DNA from: Nocardioides sp. CER19
GTDB taxonomy: Bacteria > Actinomycetota > Actinomycetes > Propionibacteriales > Nocardioidaceae
Assembly (NCBI RefSeq): GCF_029846275.1
Contig: NZ_JARVWS010000004.1
Span: 496,001 to 560,000 of the forward strand
Direction of reading: 5' to 3'
Length of the DNA: 64,000 nucleotides
The position numbers and the translations under genes were made by a program. The notes under the pieces are model-generated. The model was not told the DNA's origin. It was given only the letters and a program-made list of their open reading frames with translations, and made no database searches. This document shows, in pieces, positions 43,664 to 50,871 of the stretch. Positions within the stretch are counted from its first letter, which is position 1, and each line of letters begins with the position of its first letter.

Positions 43664-44278
43664 CTAGTACTCACGGCTCCGGGCCTCCTTGGCCGCGAGG
43701 TAGTCCTGGTTCGTCGGCGTGAGGTGCACCGTCATCGGCACCTGCTCGGCGACCCGGATGCCGAGCCGCGTCAGCTGCGCGGTCTTGTCGGGGTTGTTGC
43801 TGAGCAACCGGATCTCGCCGACCCCGAGCGCGCGCAGCATCTGGGCGGCGACCGTGTAGTCGCGGGCGTCCTCGGGATAGCCGAGCGCGAGGTTGGCGTC
43901 GAAGGTGTCGATGCCCGTGTCCTGCAGCGTGTAGGCGTCGATCTTCGCGTAGAGGCCGATGCCCCGGCCCTCCTGCCGGAGGTAGAGCAGGTAGCCACCC
44001 TCCGTGCCGAGCAGGTCGAGCGAGTCGTCGAGCTGGGGGCCGCAGTCGCAGCGGCGACTGCCCAGCACGTCCCCGGTGAGGCACTCGCTGTGCAACCTGA
44101 CCAGGGGTACGCCGGCCGGGCCGGTGCTCGGCGGGCCGGACCGGTCACCCAGCCCGAGCGCGACGTGCTCGCGGCCGTCGACGAGGCCGTCGAAGCTGAA
44201 CAGCCGCCCGGTGACCACCCGGCCGTCCGGGAGCCGGACGGGAAGCCTCACCTGGTTCCTGATGCTCGCCTCTGGCAC
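43664..44278 (-). CDS. ribA: GTP cyclohydrolase II
   Basis: 204 residues, single domain, not fused to RibB as in the usual riboflavin operon protein. Zinc ligands Cys66, Cys77 and Cys79 (SECLTGDVLGSRRCDCG), the catalytic region RQEGRGIGL, and Tyr116 in AKIDAYTLQD (equivalent to E. coli Tyr105) are all present, so conventional activity on GTP is expected. It is the last gene of a six-gene overlapping operon with pterin-like and membrane-lipid functions rather than part of a riboflavin operon. Confidence 0.93.
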   Translation of the reverse strand: MPEASIRNQVRLPVRLPDGRVVTGRLFSFDGLVDGREHVALGLGDRSGPPSTGPAGVPLVRLHSECLTGDVLGSRRCDCGPQLDDSLDLLGTEGGYLLYLRQEGRGIGLYAKIDAYTLQDTGIDTFDANLALGYPEDARDYTVAAQMLRALGVGEIRLLSNNPDKTAQLTRLGIRVAEQVPMTVHLTPTNQDYLAAKEARSREY

Positions 44279-44281
44279 GCC

Positions 44282-45001
44282 TCACTCCTCCTCGATCCGT
44301 TCCTCGACGGTGACGCCGACGCGCTCCCCGTACCGCCCGGACAGGGCGTAGCGGAGCACCACGACGTCGCCGACCTGCTCCACGTCGACCAGGCGGGCCC
44401 GGCCGGGCGGGCGGCCCGACGGCCCGAGCAGGCGCGGCGCCTGCGGGTCTCCGACCAGCAACGGGGCCACGGCGAGCTGCAGCTCGTCGGCGACGCCCTC
44501 GTCGAGGAACTGGGTGAGCACGCTCGCTCCGCCCTCGACCAGCAGCCGTCGTACGCCTCGGCGGTGGAGGTCCTCGGCCACCCCACGCATGGAGACCGTC
44601 GGACCGGCGTCGACGAGCACGGCCCGCTCCCCCACCGCCGCACCCACGTCGGGAAGGCAGCCCGAGGCGCAGTAGACGAGCTTGGGCCCGTCGCCCGTGG
44701 TGAAGAACCGCGCCTGCGGGTCGAGCTTGCCGCCCTCGGTGACGGTCACCTTGAGCGGGTGCTCGGGGCGGCCGCGCCGTCGTCGCTCCTCGCGCCGGGC
44801 GGCGTCGCGGACCAGCAGGCGCGGGTCGTCGGCCCGGACCGTCCCGGCGCCGACCAGGATCGCGTCGCAGCCCGCCCGGACCGCGTCCACGCGGTCGAGG
44901 TCGGCCTCGTTGGAGAGCACGAGCCGGCACTCCGAGCAGTCGTCGAGACAGCCGTCGAGAGAGACGCAGCAGCTCAGCAGCACGTAGGGGCGGTCAGCCA
45001 A
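44282..45001 (-). CDS. RibD C-terminal-type pyrimidine reductase
   Basis: 239 residues from the TTG at 45001, which has GGGAGG 6 nt upstream; no ATG lies at a suitable place. The sequence follows the stand-alone RibD_C reductase family: LLSCCVSLDGCLDDCSECRL, RAGCDAILVGAGTVRADDPR, LLVEGGASVLTQFLD. No deaminase domain is present. It would reduce the ribosyl side chain of the RibA product, or a related pyrimidine. The start lies inside the preceding gene; ribA follows 3 bp after the stop. Confidence 0.85.
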   Translation of the reverse strand: MADRPYVLLSCCVSLDGCLDDCSECRLVLSNEADLDRVDAVRAGCDAILVGAGTVRADDPRLLVRDAARREERRRRGRPEHPLKVTVTEGGKLDPQARFFTTGDGPKLVYCASGCLPDVGAAVGERAVLVDAGPTVSMRGVAEDLHRRGVRRLLVEGGASVLTQFLDEGVADELQLAVAPLLVGDPQAPRLLGPSGRPPGRARLVDVEQVGDVVVLRYALSGRYGERVGVTVEERIEEE

Positions 45002-45863
45002 CCGTCGCCTCCCTTCGTGGCGCCAGGCGCCCGACCAGCAACACGAGCGCACCCGGCAGCGTCGCCACCAGCGCCGCCACGCCGTAGGCCACCGACACCG
45101 CGAGCCCGTCCGAGGCGGGCAGACCGACCGCCATGAAGGCCCAGGCCGCGGCGCCCTCCCGCGGCCCCCATCCGGCCAGGCTGGTCGGCACCGTCGAGCC
45201 GAGCAGGACGGCCAGCGCGAGGGCGAGCGCCTGCCCCGCCGGCAGGTCGACCCCGGCGGCGGCCATGGCGGTGAGCAGGACGGCCGTGTGGCAGGCCGCG
45301 ACGCCGAGCGAGGTGGCGACGACGATGAGCGCGACCCTGGGGCGGCGGAGGATGGCGGCGACGTCGCGACGCGCCCAGCGCAGTCCGACCAGCGCCAGGG
45401 CCACCGCCCCGAGGCCGACGACGACCGCCGCCGTCCGCAGCCCGCTCGGGACCAGGACGACCACCGCGACGGTGACCGCTGCCTGCACGGCCAGTCCGAG
45501 CGTGCGCTCCCAGAAGACGCTGCGCACGGCGCGGCCGGTGCTGTCGACGCGGCGCCCGTGCTCGACGGCACGGTGCACGTCGCCGAGCACCCCGGCCGGC
45601 AGGGTGGCGTTGAGGAACTGCGCACCGTAGATGGACACGTACGCCGGCCCGAACCCGATCCGGGCGTCGAGCGCGGTCGCGACGGCCCGCCAGCGCCAGG
45701 CGCAGCAGGCGGTCGCCGCCGCGGTCAGCGCGAGCGCGATCGCGAGGAGCGGCCCGTCAGCCGTGCGCAGCCCGCGCACGACCGGGTCGGCGCCGAACCT
45801 GGCGAGGAGCACGCCGACGACCAGCGCGCCGGCGGCCGGCTTCAGCCAGGCACCGGTGCTCAT
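44994..45863 (-). CDS. Flippase-like integral membrane protein (LPG synthase TM / UPF0104)
   Basis: 289 residues with seven to eight hydrophobic helices. The motif YGAQFLNATLPAGVLGDVHR and the later GSTVPTSLAGWGPREGAAAW are signatures of the lysylphosphatidylglycerol synthase transmembrane (UPF0104) family. Members without the synthase domain are thought to translocate or bind lipid-linked molecules. It overlaps the glycosyltransferase by 4 bp upstream and the reductase downstream. Confidence 0.82.
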   Translation of the reverse strand: MSTGAWLKPAAGALVVGVLLARFGADPVVRGLRTADGPLLAIALALTAAATACCAWRWRAVATALDARIGFGPAYVSIYGAQFLNATLPAGVLGDVHRAVEHGRRVDSTGRAVRSVFWERTLGLAVQAAVTVAVVVLVPSGLRTAAVVVGLGAVALALVGLRWARRDVAAILRRPRVALIVVATSLGVAACHTAVLLTAMAAAGVDLPAGQALALALAVLLGSTVPTSLAGWGPREGAAAWAFMAVGLPASDGLAVSVAYGVAALVATLPGALVLLVGRLAPRREATVG

Positions 45864-46882
45864 CGGCGTACTCCGATCGGGGCCGGCAGGGCGTCGGCGA
45901 CGCGGGCCGCGGTCTCGTCCCAGCCCGTGAGCGAGGTACGCCGGTCGAGGGCCGAGACGCGCAGCGTCGCCCGGAAGTCGGGGTCGGTCAGCCAGACCCG
46001 CAGCGCGGTCGCCAGGGCGTGTGGGTCGCCGGGCTGCACGAGCAGACCAGGCAGCTGTCCGTCGGAGGTCGTGCCGACGGCCTCGCGGACGCCGCCGACG
46101 TCGGAGGCGAGCACCGGCACGCCGCGGGCGAGGGCCTCGGTCAGCACCATCCCGTAGGTCTCGCCTCGGGAGGGCAGCACGACGAGGTCGGCGGCGGCGT
46201 ACCGCGCCGCGAGCTCCGCGGTCGACATCGGGCCGACGCGGGTGACGAGGCTCAGGGCACTGTCGTCGAGGCCTGCATCGACCGGGCCGACCCAGTCGCA
46301 GGTCCAGGTGAGGTCGGTGAGCGTCTCGAGCGCGGCGGCCAGGACGTCGTAGCCCTTGGCGCGGCAGACCCGGCCGACGCAGAGCAGCGCCCCGCCGCTC
46401 TCCGAGCCCGCGGCGACCGGCGCCGGGTCGACGCCTGGAGCCGCCGTGGCCACGGCGGTGAGGCCGTACTGGCTGCGCAGCCAGTGCCGGGTCCACGCGC
46501 TGGTGGCGACCACGGTCCGTGCCGCCTGCAGGACCTCCCGCTCGACCGCCCGGGCCCCGGGGGCGTCGACGCCGAGCGGGAGGTGGACGAGGATCCCGAG
46601 CGCGAGCCGCCGACTCGCCGGCACGAGCACGTCGGGCGAGGCGGATGCGACCAGTCCGTCGACGAGCACGGCCTCGCCGTCCGGGACGGCCCGGAGCGCG
46701 TCGACCAGCCGTCTCGTCGCGAGCTCGTCCGGCCACGGCCAGGGCCCGGCGACGGGGTGCTCGACCACGCGCCAGCGGAGCGCGGTGAGCCCGTCGGCGA
46801 CCCGGCGGTCGTAGACGTTCCCACCGCTCGGACGTTCGGTGTCGTCGATCCCCGCCGGCGTCACCAGGTGCAGGATCCTCAT
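45860..46882 (-). CDS. GT4-family glycosyltransferase in the pterin cluster
   Basis: 340 residues. N-terminal LHLVTPAGIDDTERPSGGNV, C-terminal CVGRVCRAKGYDVLAAALE and VVLPSRGETYGMVLTEALAR with the conserved Glu pair of retaining GT-B enzymes. Donor and acceptor are unknown. ATGA overlaps on both sides tie its production to the PTPS-like and flippase-like proteins. Confidence 0.85.
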   Translation of the reverse strand: MRILHLVTPAGIDDTERPSGGNVYDRRVADGLTALRWRVVEHPVAGPWPWPDELATRRLVDALRAVPDGEAVLVDGLVASASPDVLVPASRRLALGILVHLPLGVDAPGARAVEREVLQAARTVVATSAWTRHWLRSQYGLTAVATAAPGVDPAPVAAGSESGGALLCVGRVCRAKGYDVLAAALETLTDLTWTCDWVGPVDAGLDDSALSLVTRVGPMSTAELAARYAAADLVVLPSRGETYGMVLTEALARGVPVLASDVGGVREAVGTTSDGQLPGLLVQPGDPHALATALRVWLTDPDFRATLRVSALDRRTSLTGWDETAARVADALPAPIGVRR

Positions 46883-47268
46883 GGCACCGCCTCGTAGGAC
46901 ACCCAGGCGACGTCGGACTCGCGCAGCGTGACGACCAGCGACGCGATCCCGGTACCGAGCGCTCCCGCCCGGACGCGGTCGGCGAGCGCGTCGCCGACGA
47001 CCTGGGCGATCACCTCGGTCGTGCTGTTGCGGCCGGCGAACGCCGGCGACTCGTCGAGGTTGCGGTAGTCGAGGTCGGCCAGCACGGTGCGGAGCTCGCT
47101 CGCGGCCTTCCCGATGTCGACCAGCACCCCCGCGTCGTCGAGTGCCTCGCCGCGGAACCCCGCCTCGACGACGTACGTCGCTCCGTGCAGCCGCTGCGCC
47201 GGGCCGAACTCGTCCCCGGCCAGGCTGTGGGCGATCATGATGCGGTCGCGAACGGTCACGGTGAACAC
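46879..47268 (-). CDS. 6-pyruvoyl-tetrahydropterin synthase/QueD homologue lacking catalytic residues
   Basis: 129 residues with a GTG start. The T-fold pattern is clear: IAHSLAG (His14), QRLHGATYVVEAGFRG (His28), GEALDDAGVLVDI, NSTTEVIAQVVGDAL and TLRESDVAW (substrate-binding Glu). However, the catalytic Cys position is Ala24, the third zinc His (HGH motif) is Ala30, and the catalytic His of the usual DH motif is Tyr68. A normal synthase reaction is therefore unlikely. It may bind a pterin-like molecule or catalyse something else. One base separates it from the dehydrogenase gene. Confidence 0.82.
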   Translation of the reverse strand: MFTVTVRDRIMIAHSLAGDEFGPAQRLHGATYVVEAGFRGEALDDAGVLVDIGKAASELRTVLADLDYRNLDESPAFAGRNSTTEVIAQVVGDALADRVRAGALGTGIASLVVTLRESDVAWVSYEAVP

Positions 47269-47269
47269 G

Positions 47270-48250
47270 TCAGGCCTCCGGGTAGTCGACGGTGTGGCAC
47301 AGGGCGGGCCGGCCGGCCGCGAGCGCGGCCAGGACGGCGGGGAGCTCCTCGAACGGCGAGCGGTCGGTGAGCAGCAGGTCGAACGCCTCGTCGCGCAGCA
47401 GTGAGAGCGCGAGCGCGAGGCGGTCGGTCGTGGTGCGGCGCGAGCGGCGCGCCCGCGCGACGGACCCGACCTGGCTGGCGACGATGCGCAGCCGCCGGGA
47501 GTGGAACGCGCCGCCCAGGCCGACCTGGACCGCCCGGTCGCCGTACCAGCTCATCTCGAGCACGGTGCCCTCGTCGGCGAGCAGGTCCACCGCGACCTGC
47601 AGCCCCTCCCCACTGGCGCTGGTGTGCACGACGAGGTCACGCTCGCCCTCGGCGTCGGCCGGGGTGGCGAAGCCGACCCCGAGGGCATGCGCCGTCACGG
47701 CACGCTCCTTGTCGATGTCGACCAGCGTCACCTCGATACCCGGGATGCCGGCGAGCAGACGCGCCACGCAGCAACCGACCATGCCGGCGCCGATGACGGC
47801 CACGCGGTCGCCGACGAGCGGCGCCGCGTCCCAGAGCGCGTTCACCGCCGTCTCGACGGTCCCGGCGAGCACCGCCCGCCGCGCCGGCACGCCGTCCGGC
47901 ACGGGGACGACGGCGTCGGCCGGGACCACGTACGCCGTCTGGTGCGGGTGCAGGCAGAAGACCGTGCGGCCGAGCAGCTCGGGCGGGCCGGCCTCGACGA
48001 CGCCGACGTTGAGGTAGCCGTAGGCCACCGGTCCGGGCAGGTCGCCGGTCTGGAAGGGCGCCCGCATCCGCTCCCGCTGGTCCTCGGGCACCTCGCCCCG
48101 GAAGACGAGGGTCTCGGTGCCCCGGCTGATCCCGCTGTGGAGGGTGCGCACCAGCACGTCGCCGGGTCCCGGCGCGGGCAGCGCGACCTCCCGGATCTCG
48201 CCGGTTCCGGGACGCACGACCACGAACGCACGTGCCGTCGTCGCCGTCAT
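47270..48250 (-). CDS. MDR-family dehydrogenase without zinc ligands (BchC-like)
   Basis: 326 residues from the ATG at 48250. The fold is the medium-chain dehydrogenase type, with NAD(P)-binding VAVIGAGMVGCCVARLLAG (about 145-165). The position of the catalytic zinc Cys reads LHSGISRGTE, with Ser in place of Cys, and the four-Cys structural zinc loop is absent. This resembles the branch containing the bacteriochlorophyll enzyme BchC. It starts the six-gene operon and is divergent from the phosphatidyltransferase-sulfatase fusion. Confidence 0.78.
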   Translation of the reverse strand: MTATTARAFVVVRPGTGEIREVALPAPGPGDVLVRTLHSGISRGTETLVFRGEVPEDQRERMRAPFQTGDLPGPVAYGYLNVGVVEAGPPELLGRTVFCLHPHQTAYVVPADAVVPVPDGVPARRAVLAGTVETAVNALWDAAPLVGDRVAVIGAGMVGCCVARLLAGIPGIEVTLVDIDKERAVTAHALGVGFATPADAEGERDLVVHTSASGEGLQVAVDLLADEGTVLEMSWYGDRAVQVGLGGAFHSRRLRIVASQVGSVARARRSRRTTTDRLALALSLLRDEAFDLLLTDRSPFEELPAVLAALAAGRPALCHTVDYPEA

Positions 48251-48299
48251 AGGAACCGTCCTTCGTCCGAGACACATCGTGAACCGAAACCGACCGGGC

Positions 48300-48321
48300 G
48301 TCGTACCCCAGTCGTACCCCA
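48300..48321 (+). promoter_or_regulatory. 11-bp perfect tandem direct repeat in a divergent promoter region
   Basis: GTCGTACCCCA is repeated back to back (48300-48310, 48311-48321), 15 bp before the ATG at 48337. An 11-bp period places both copies on one face of the helix, as in OmpR/PhoP-type operators. Confidence 0.5.
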
Positions 48322-48336
48322 AGACACGGAGGTCAC

Positions 48337-50472
48337 ATGCCGACGGTTCAGATCCGCCCGGCCGACGCGGTGACGTCGGTCCGACTGGGCCTCGCCTGCC
48401 TGGTCGCGGTGCTCGTCGCCCGCTCCTTCCTCGCACCTGCGAACGTGGGCCTGATCGTGGTGGTGGCCTCCGTGGCCTTGGCGCTCGACGCCGTCGACGG
48501 CGAGGTCGCCCGCCGGACCCGCACCTGCACCCGGTGGGGAGCGCGCTACGACATGGAGGTCGACGCGTTCCTGCTGCTCGGGCTCAGCGTGTACGTCGCC
48601 TCGACCGTCGCGTGGTGGGCCGTGCTCATCGGGCTCGCGCGCTACCTGCTGCTCGTCGCCGGCTGGTGCTGGCCGTGGCTGCGTGCTGAGACGCCCCCAC
48701 GTCGCTGGGCGAAGGTCGTCGCGGCGATCCAGGGCATCGTGCTCACCGCCGTCGCCGCCGACGTCCTGCCGCCCGGGGTCGCCCTCGTCGCGCTCGCCGT
48801 GTCCCTCGCGCTCCTCGTCGAGTCCTTCGGCCACCAGGTGCGCCAGCTGTGGCGGGCCCGGCCGGCCGAGCGGAAGCCGGCGGCGGCGGTCACCGTCGCG
48901 GCGGTCCTGGTCGTGTGGCTGGCGCTCGTCGCGCCCGACCGGCTCGACGGCCTCTCCCCGCACGCGTTCCTGCGGGTCCCGGTCGAGCTCCTGGTCCTCG
49001 TCCTGCTCGCGGTCGTCCTGCCGGCGGTCGTGCGCCGACCGCTGGACGTCGTCCTCGGCGTCGCGCTCACCCTCCTGGTGCTCGTCAGGGCCCTCGACGT
49101 CGGCTTCTACGCCGTGCTCGACCGGCGCTTCGACCTGCTCAACGACTCCTACTACCTCGCGCCCGCGATCGGGGTCGTCCGTGACTCCAGCGGTACGCCG
49201 GCCGCCGTCGGCGTCGTCGTGGCGGCGGTGCTGCTGCTCGCGGCGGTGGCGGCGCTGCTGATCGGCGCGGTCTCCCGGATCGCGTCGGCCGCGGCCCGCC
49301 ACCGGCGGGTCGGCACGTCGCTGGTCGCGGCACTCGGGATCGTGGGCGCGTTCTCCGCAGCCGCCGGCGCCGGGCTCGCGACCGCGCAGACCTCGCAGCT
49401 CGCCGCCAGCCAGGTCGGCGGGGTCAGGAGCGACCTGGCGGACCGGCAGGTGTTCTCGCAGCAGATCGCCACCGAGGAGCAGCAGCCGGCCGGGCTGCTC
49501 GACAGGCTGCGCGGCAAGGACGTGCTCCTCGTCTTCGTCGAGAGCTATGGCCGGGTCGCCGTGCAGGGGACGTCGTACTCCCCCGGGGTCGACACCGTCC
49601 TCGACCGCGGCACGTCCCAGCTCCGCGACGCCGGGTACGGAGCGCGCAGCGCGTTCCTCACCTCACCGACCTTCGGCGCGGCGAGCTGGCTCGCGCACTC
49701 GACGATGCAGTCAGGACTGTGGGTCGACAGCCAGCAGCGCTACGACCAGCTGCTCACCTCCCGTCGCGACACCCTGACGTCCTCGTTCGAGCAGGCCGGT
49801 TGGCGCACCGTCTTCGACGTGCCTGCGGTGACGAAGGACTGGGCAGACGGCCGGCGCTTCTACGGGTTCGACAAGCTCTACGACGCCCACGACGTGGGCT
49901 ACCGGGGACCACGGTTCAGCTATGCGACCATGCCTGACCAGTTCACCCTCGCCGCGCTGCAGCGCAACGAGCTCACGCCCGGCTCACGCCGGCCGGTGAT
50001 GGCCGAGATCGACCTCGTCTCCAGCCACCACCCGTGGGCGCCGCTGCCGCGGCTCGTCCCGTGGGCCTCGGTGGGTGACGGCTCGGTGTTCGACGGGATG
50101 CCTGCCCAGGGCGACTCCCCCGACCAGGTCTTCCGCGACCCCGACAAGGTCCGCGCCGCCTACGGGCAGTCGATCGAGTACAGCTGGCAGTCCCTCGTCT
50201 CCTGGCTGACCCGCCACCCCGACCCGAACCTCGTCCTGGTGGTGCTCGGCGACCACCAGCCGCACAGCTACGTGACCGGGTCCCGCCCCGGTCACGACGT
50301 GCCGGTCAGCGTCATCGCGCAGGACCCGCGGGTGCTCGCGTCGATCGACGACTGGCACTGGCAGGACGGGCTGCACCCGTCCCCGGAGGCGCCCGTCTGG
50401 CGGATGGACGCGTTCCGCGACCGGTTCCTCGCCGCCTACAGCGGTGACCCCATCGAACGGAGAGAACCATGA
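48337..50472 (+). CDS. CDP-alcohol phosphatidyltransferase fused to an LtaS/sulfatase-like domain
   Basis: 711 residues with GGAGGT before the ATG. Residues 51-76 hold a perfect CDP-alcohol phosphotransferase motif (DAVDGEVAR, eight residues, then G and two spaced Asp: WGARYDMEVD). About ten membrane helices run to residue 350. The C-terminal alkaline-phosphatase-superfamily domain begins at VLLVFVESYG (metal-binding Glu near 400), with the nucleophile region TSPTFGAASW, SSHHPW near 561 and VVLGDHQPHSY near 637. This is the layout of lipoteichoic-acid-synthase-like phosphotransferases. One protein thus could make a phosphodiester-linked lipid and then transfer or release a group outside the membrane. 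It is followed by a 4-bp overlap with a small membrane protein gene. Confidence 0.85.
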   Translation: MPTVQIRPADAVTSVRLGLACLVAVLVARSFLAPANVGLIVVVASVALALDAVDGEVARRTRTCTRWGARYDMEVDAFLLLGLSVYVASTVAWWAVLIGLARYLLLVAGWCWPWLRAETPPRRWAKVVAAIQGIVLTAVAADVLPPGVALVALAVSLALLVESFGHQVRQLWRARPAERKPAAAVTVAAVLVVWLALVAPDRLDGLSPHAFLRVPVELLVLVLLAVVLPAVVRRPLDVVLGVALTLLVLVRALDVGFYAVLDRRFDLLNDSYYLAPAIGVVRDSSGTPAAVGVVVAAVLLLAAVAALLIGAVSRIASAAARHRRVGTSLVAALGIVGAFSAAAGAGLATAQTSQLAASQVGGVRSDLADRQVFSQQIATEEQQPAGLLDRLRGKDVLLVFVESYGRVAVQGTSYSPGVDTVLDRGTSQLRDAGYGARSAFLTSPTFGAASWLAHSTMQSGLWVDSQQRYDQLLTSRRDTLTSSFEQAGWRTVFDVPAVTKDWADGRRFYGFDKLYDAHDVGYRGPRFSYATMPDQFTLAALQRNELTPGSRRPVMAEIDLVSSHHPWAPLPRLVPWASVGDGSVFDGMPAQGDSPDQVFRDPDKVRAAYGQSIEYSWQSLVSWLTRHPDPNLVLVVLGDHQPHSYVTGSRPGHDVPVSVIAQDPRVLASIDDWHWQDGLHPSPEAPVWRMDAFRDRFLAAYSGDPIERREP

Positions 50473-50867
50473 GGATCCGCATCATCGCAGCGCTCGCCGT
50501 GCTCGTCTCGGCGTTCGTCCACCTACGGCTCTGGGCCGACGGCGTCAAGCACGAGCACATGGTCGGACCGGCGTTCATGGTCAACGCCGTGGCCGGCGTC
50601 GTCATCGCGGTGCTGCTGCTCGCGTGGCGGCACAGCTGGGTGCCGCTGTTCCTGGCGCTCGGCTTCGGCGCGTCCACCATGGGCGCATTCATCATCTCGG
50701 CGACCGCGGGCCTCTACGGCGTGCACGAGCACTGGCAGGGCGGCTACGTGTGGGCCGCGTTCATCGCCGAGGCGGTCGCGATCGTCACGGGCGCGGTCGG
50801 CCTGCTCACCGAGGGCTACGTCACGACCGACCGACGTACGCCGGCCCCGCACTCGCGCGCGCTGTGA
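50469..50867 (+). CDS. Small four-helix membrane protein
   Basis: 132 residues; ATGA overlap with the fusion gene and a GGAGAG ribosome-binding site. Four hydrophobic segments (IIAALAVLVSAFVHLRLW, FMVNAVAGVVIAVLLLAW, LFLALGFGASTMGAFIIS, AAFIAEAVAIVTGAVGLL) and little else. No family recognised. Translational coupling suggests it works with the fusion protein. Confidence 0.7.
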   Translation: MRIRIIAALAVLVSAFVHLRLWADGVKHEHMVGPAFMVNAVAGVVIAVLLLAWRHSWVPLFLALGFGASTMGAFIISATAGLYGVHEHWQGGYVWAAFIAEAVAIVTGAVGLLTEGYVTTDRRTPAPHSRAL

Positions 50868-50871
50868 GGCC

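Noticed and set aside
43661..43670. Palindrome GTACTAGTAC at the ribA stop codon as an operator
   Set aside because: Ten bases only, and it overlaps coding sequence; too short to support.
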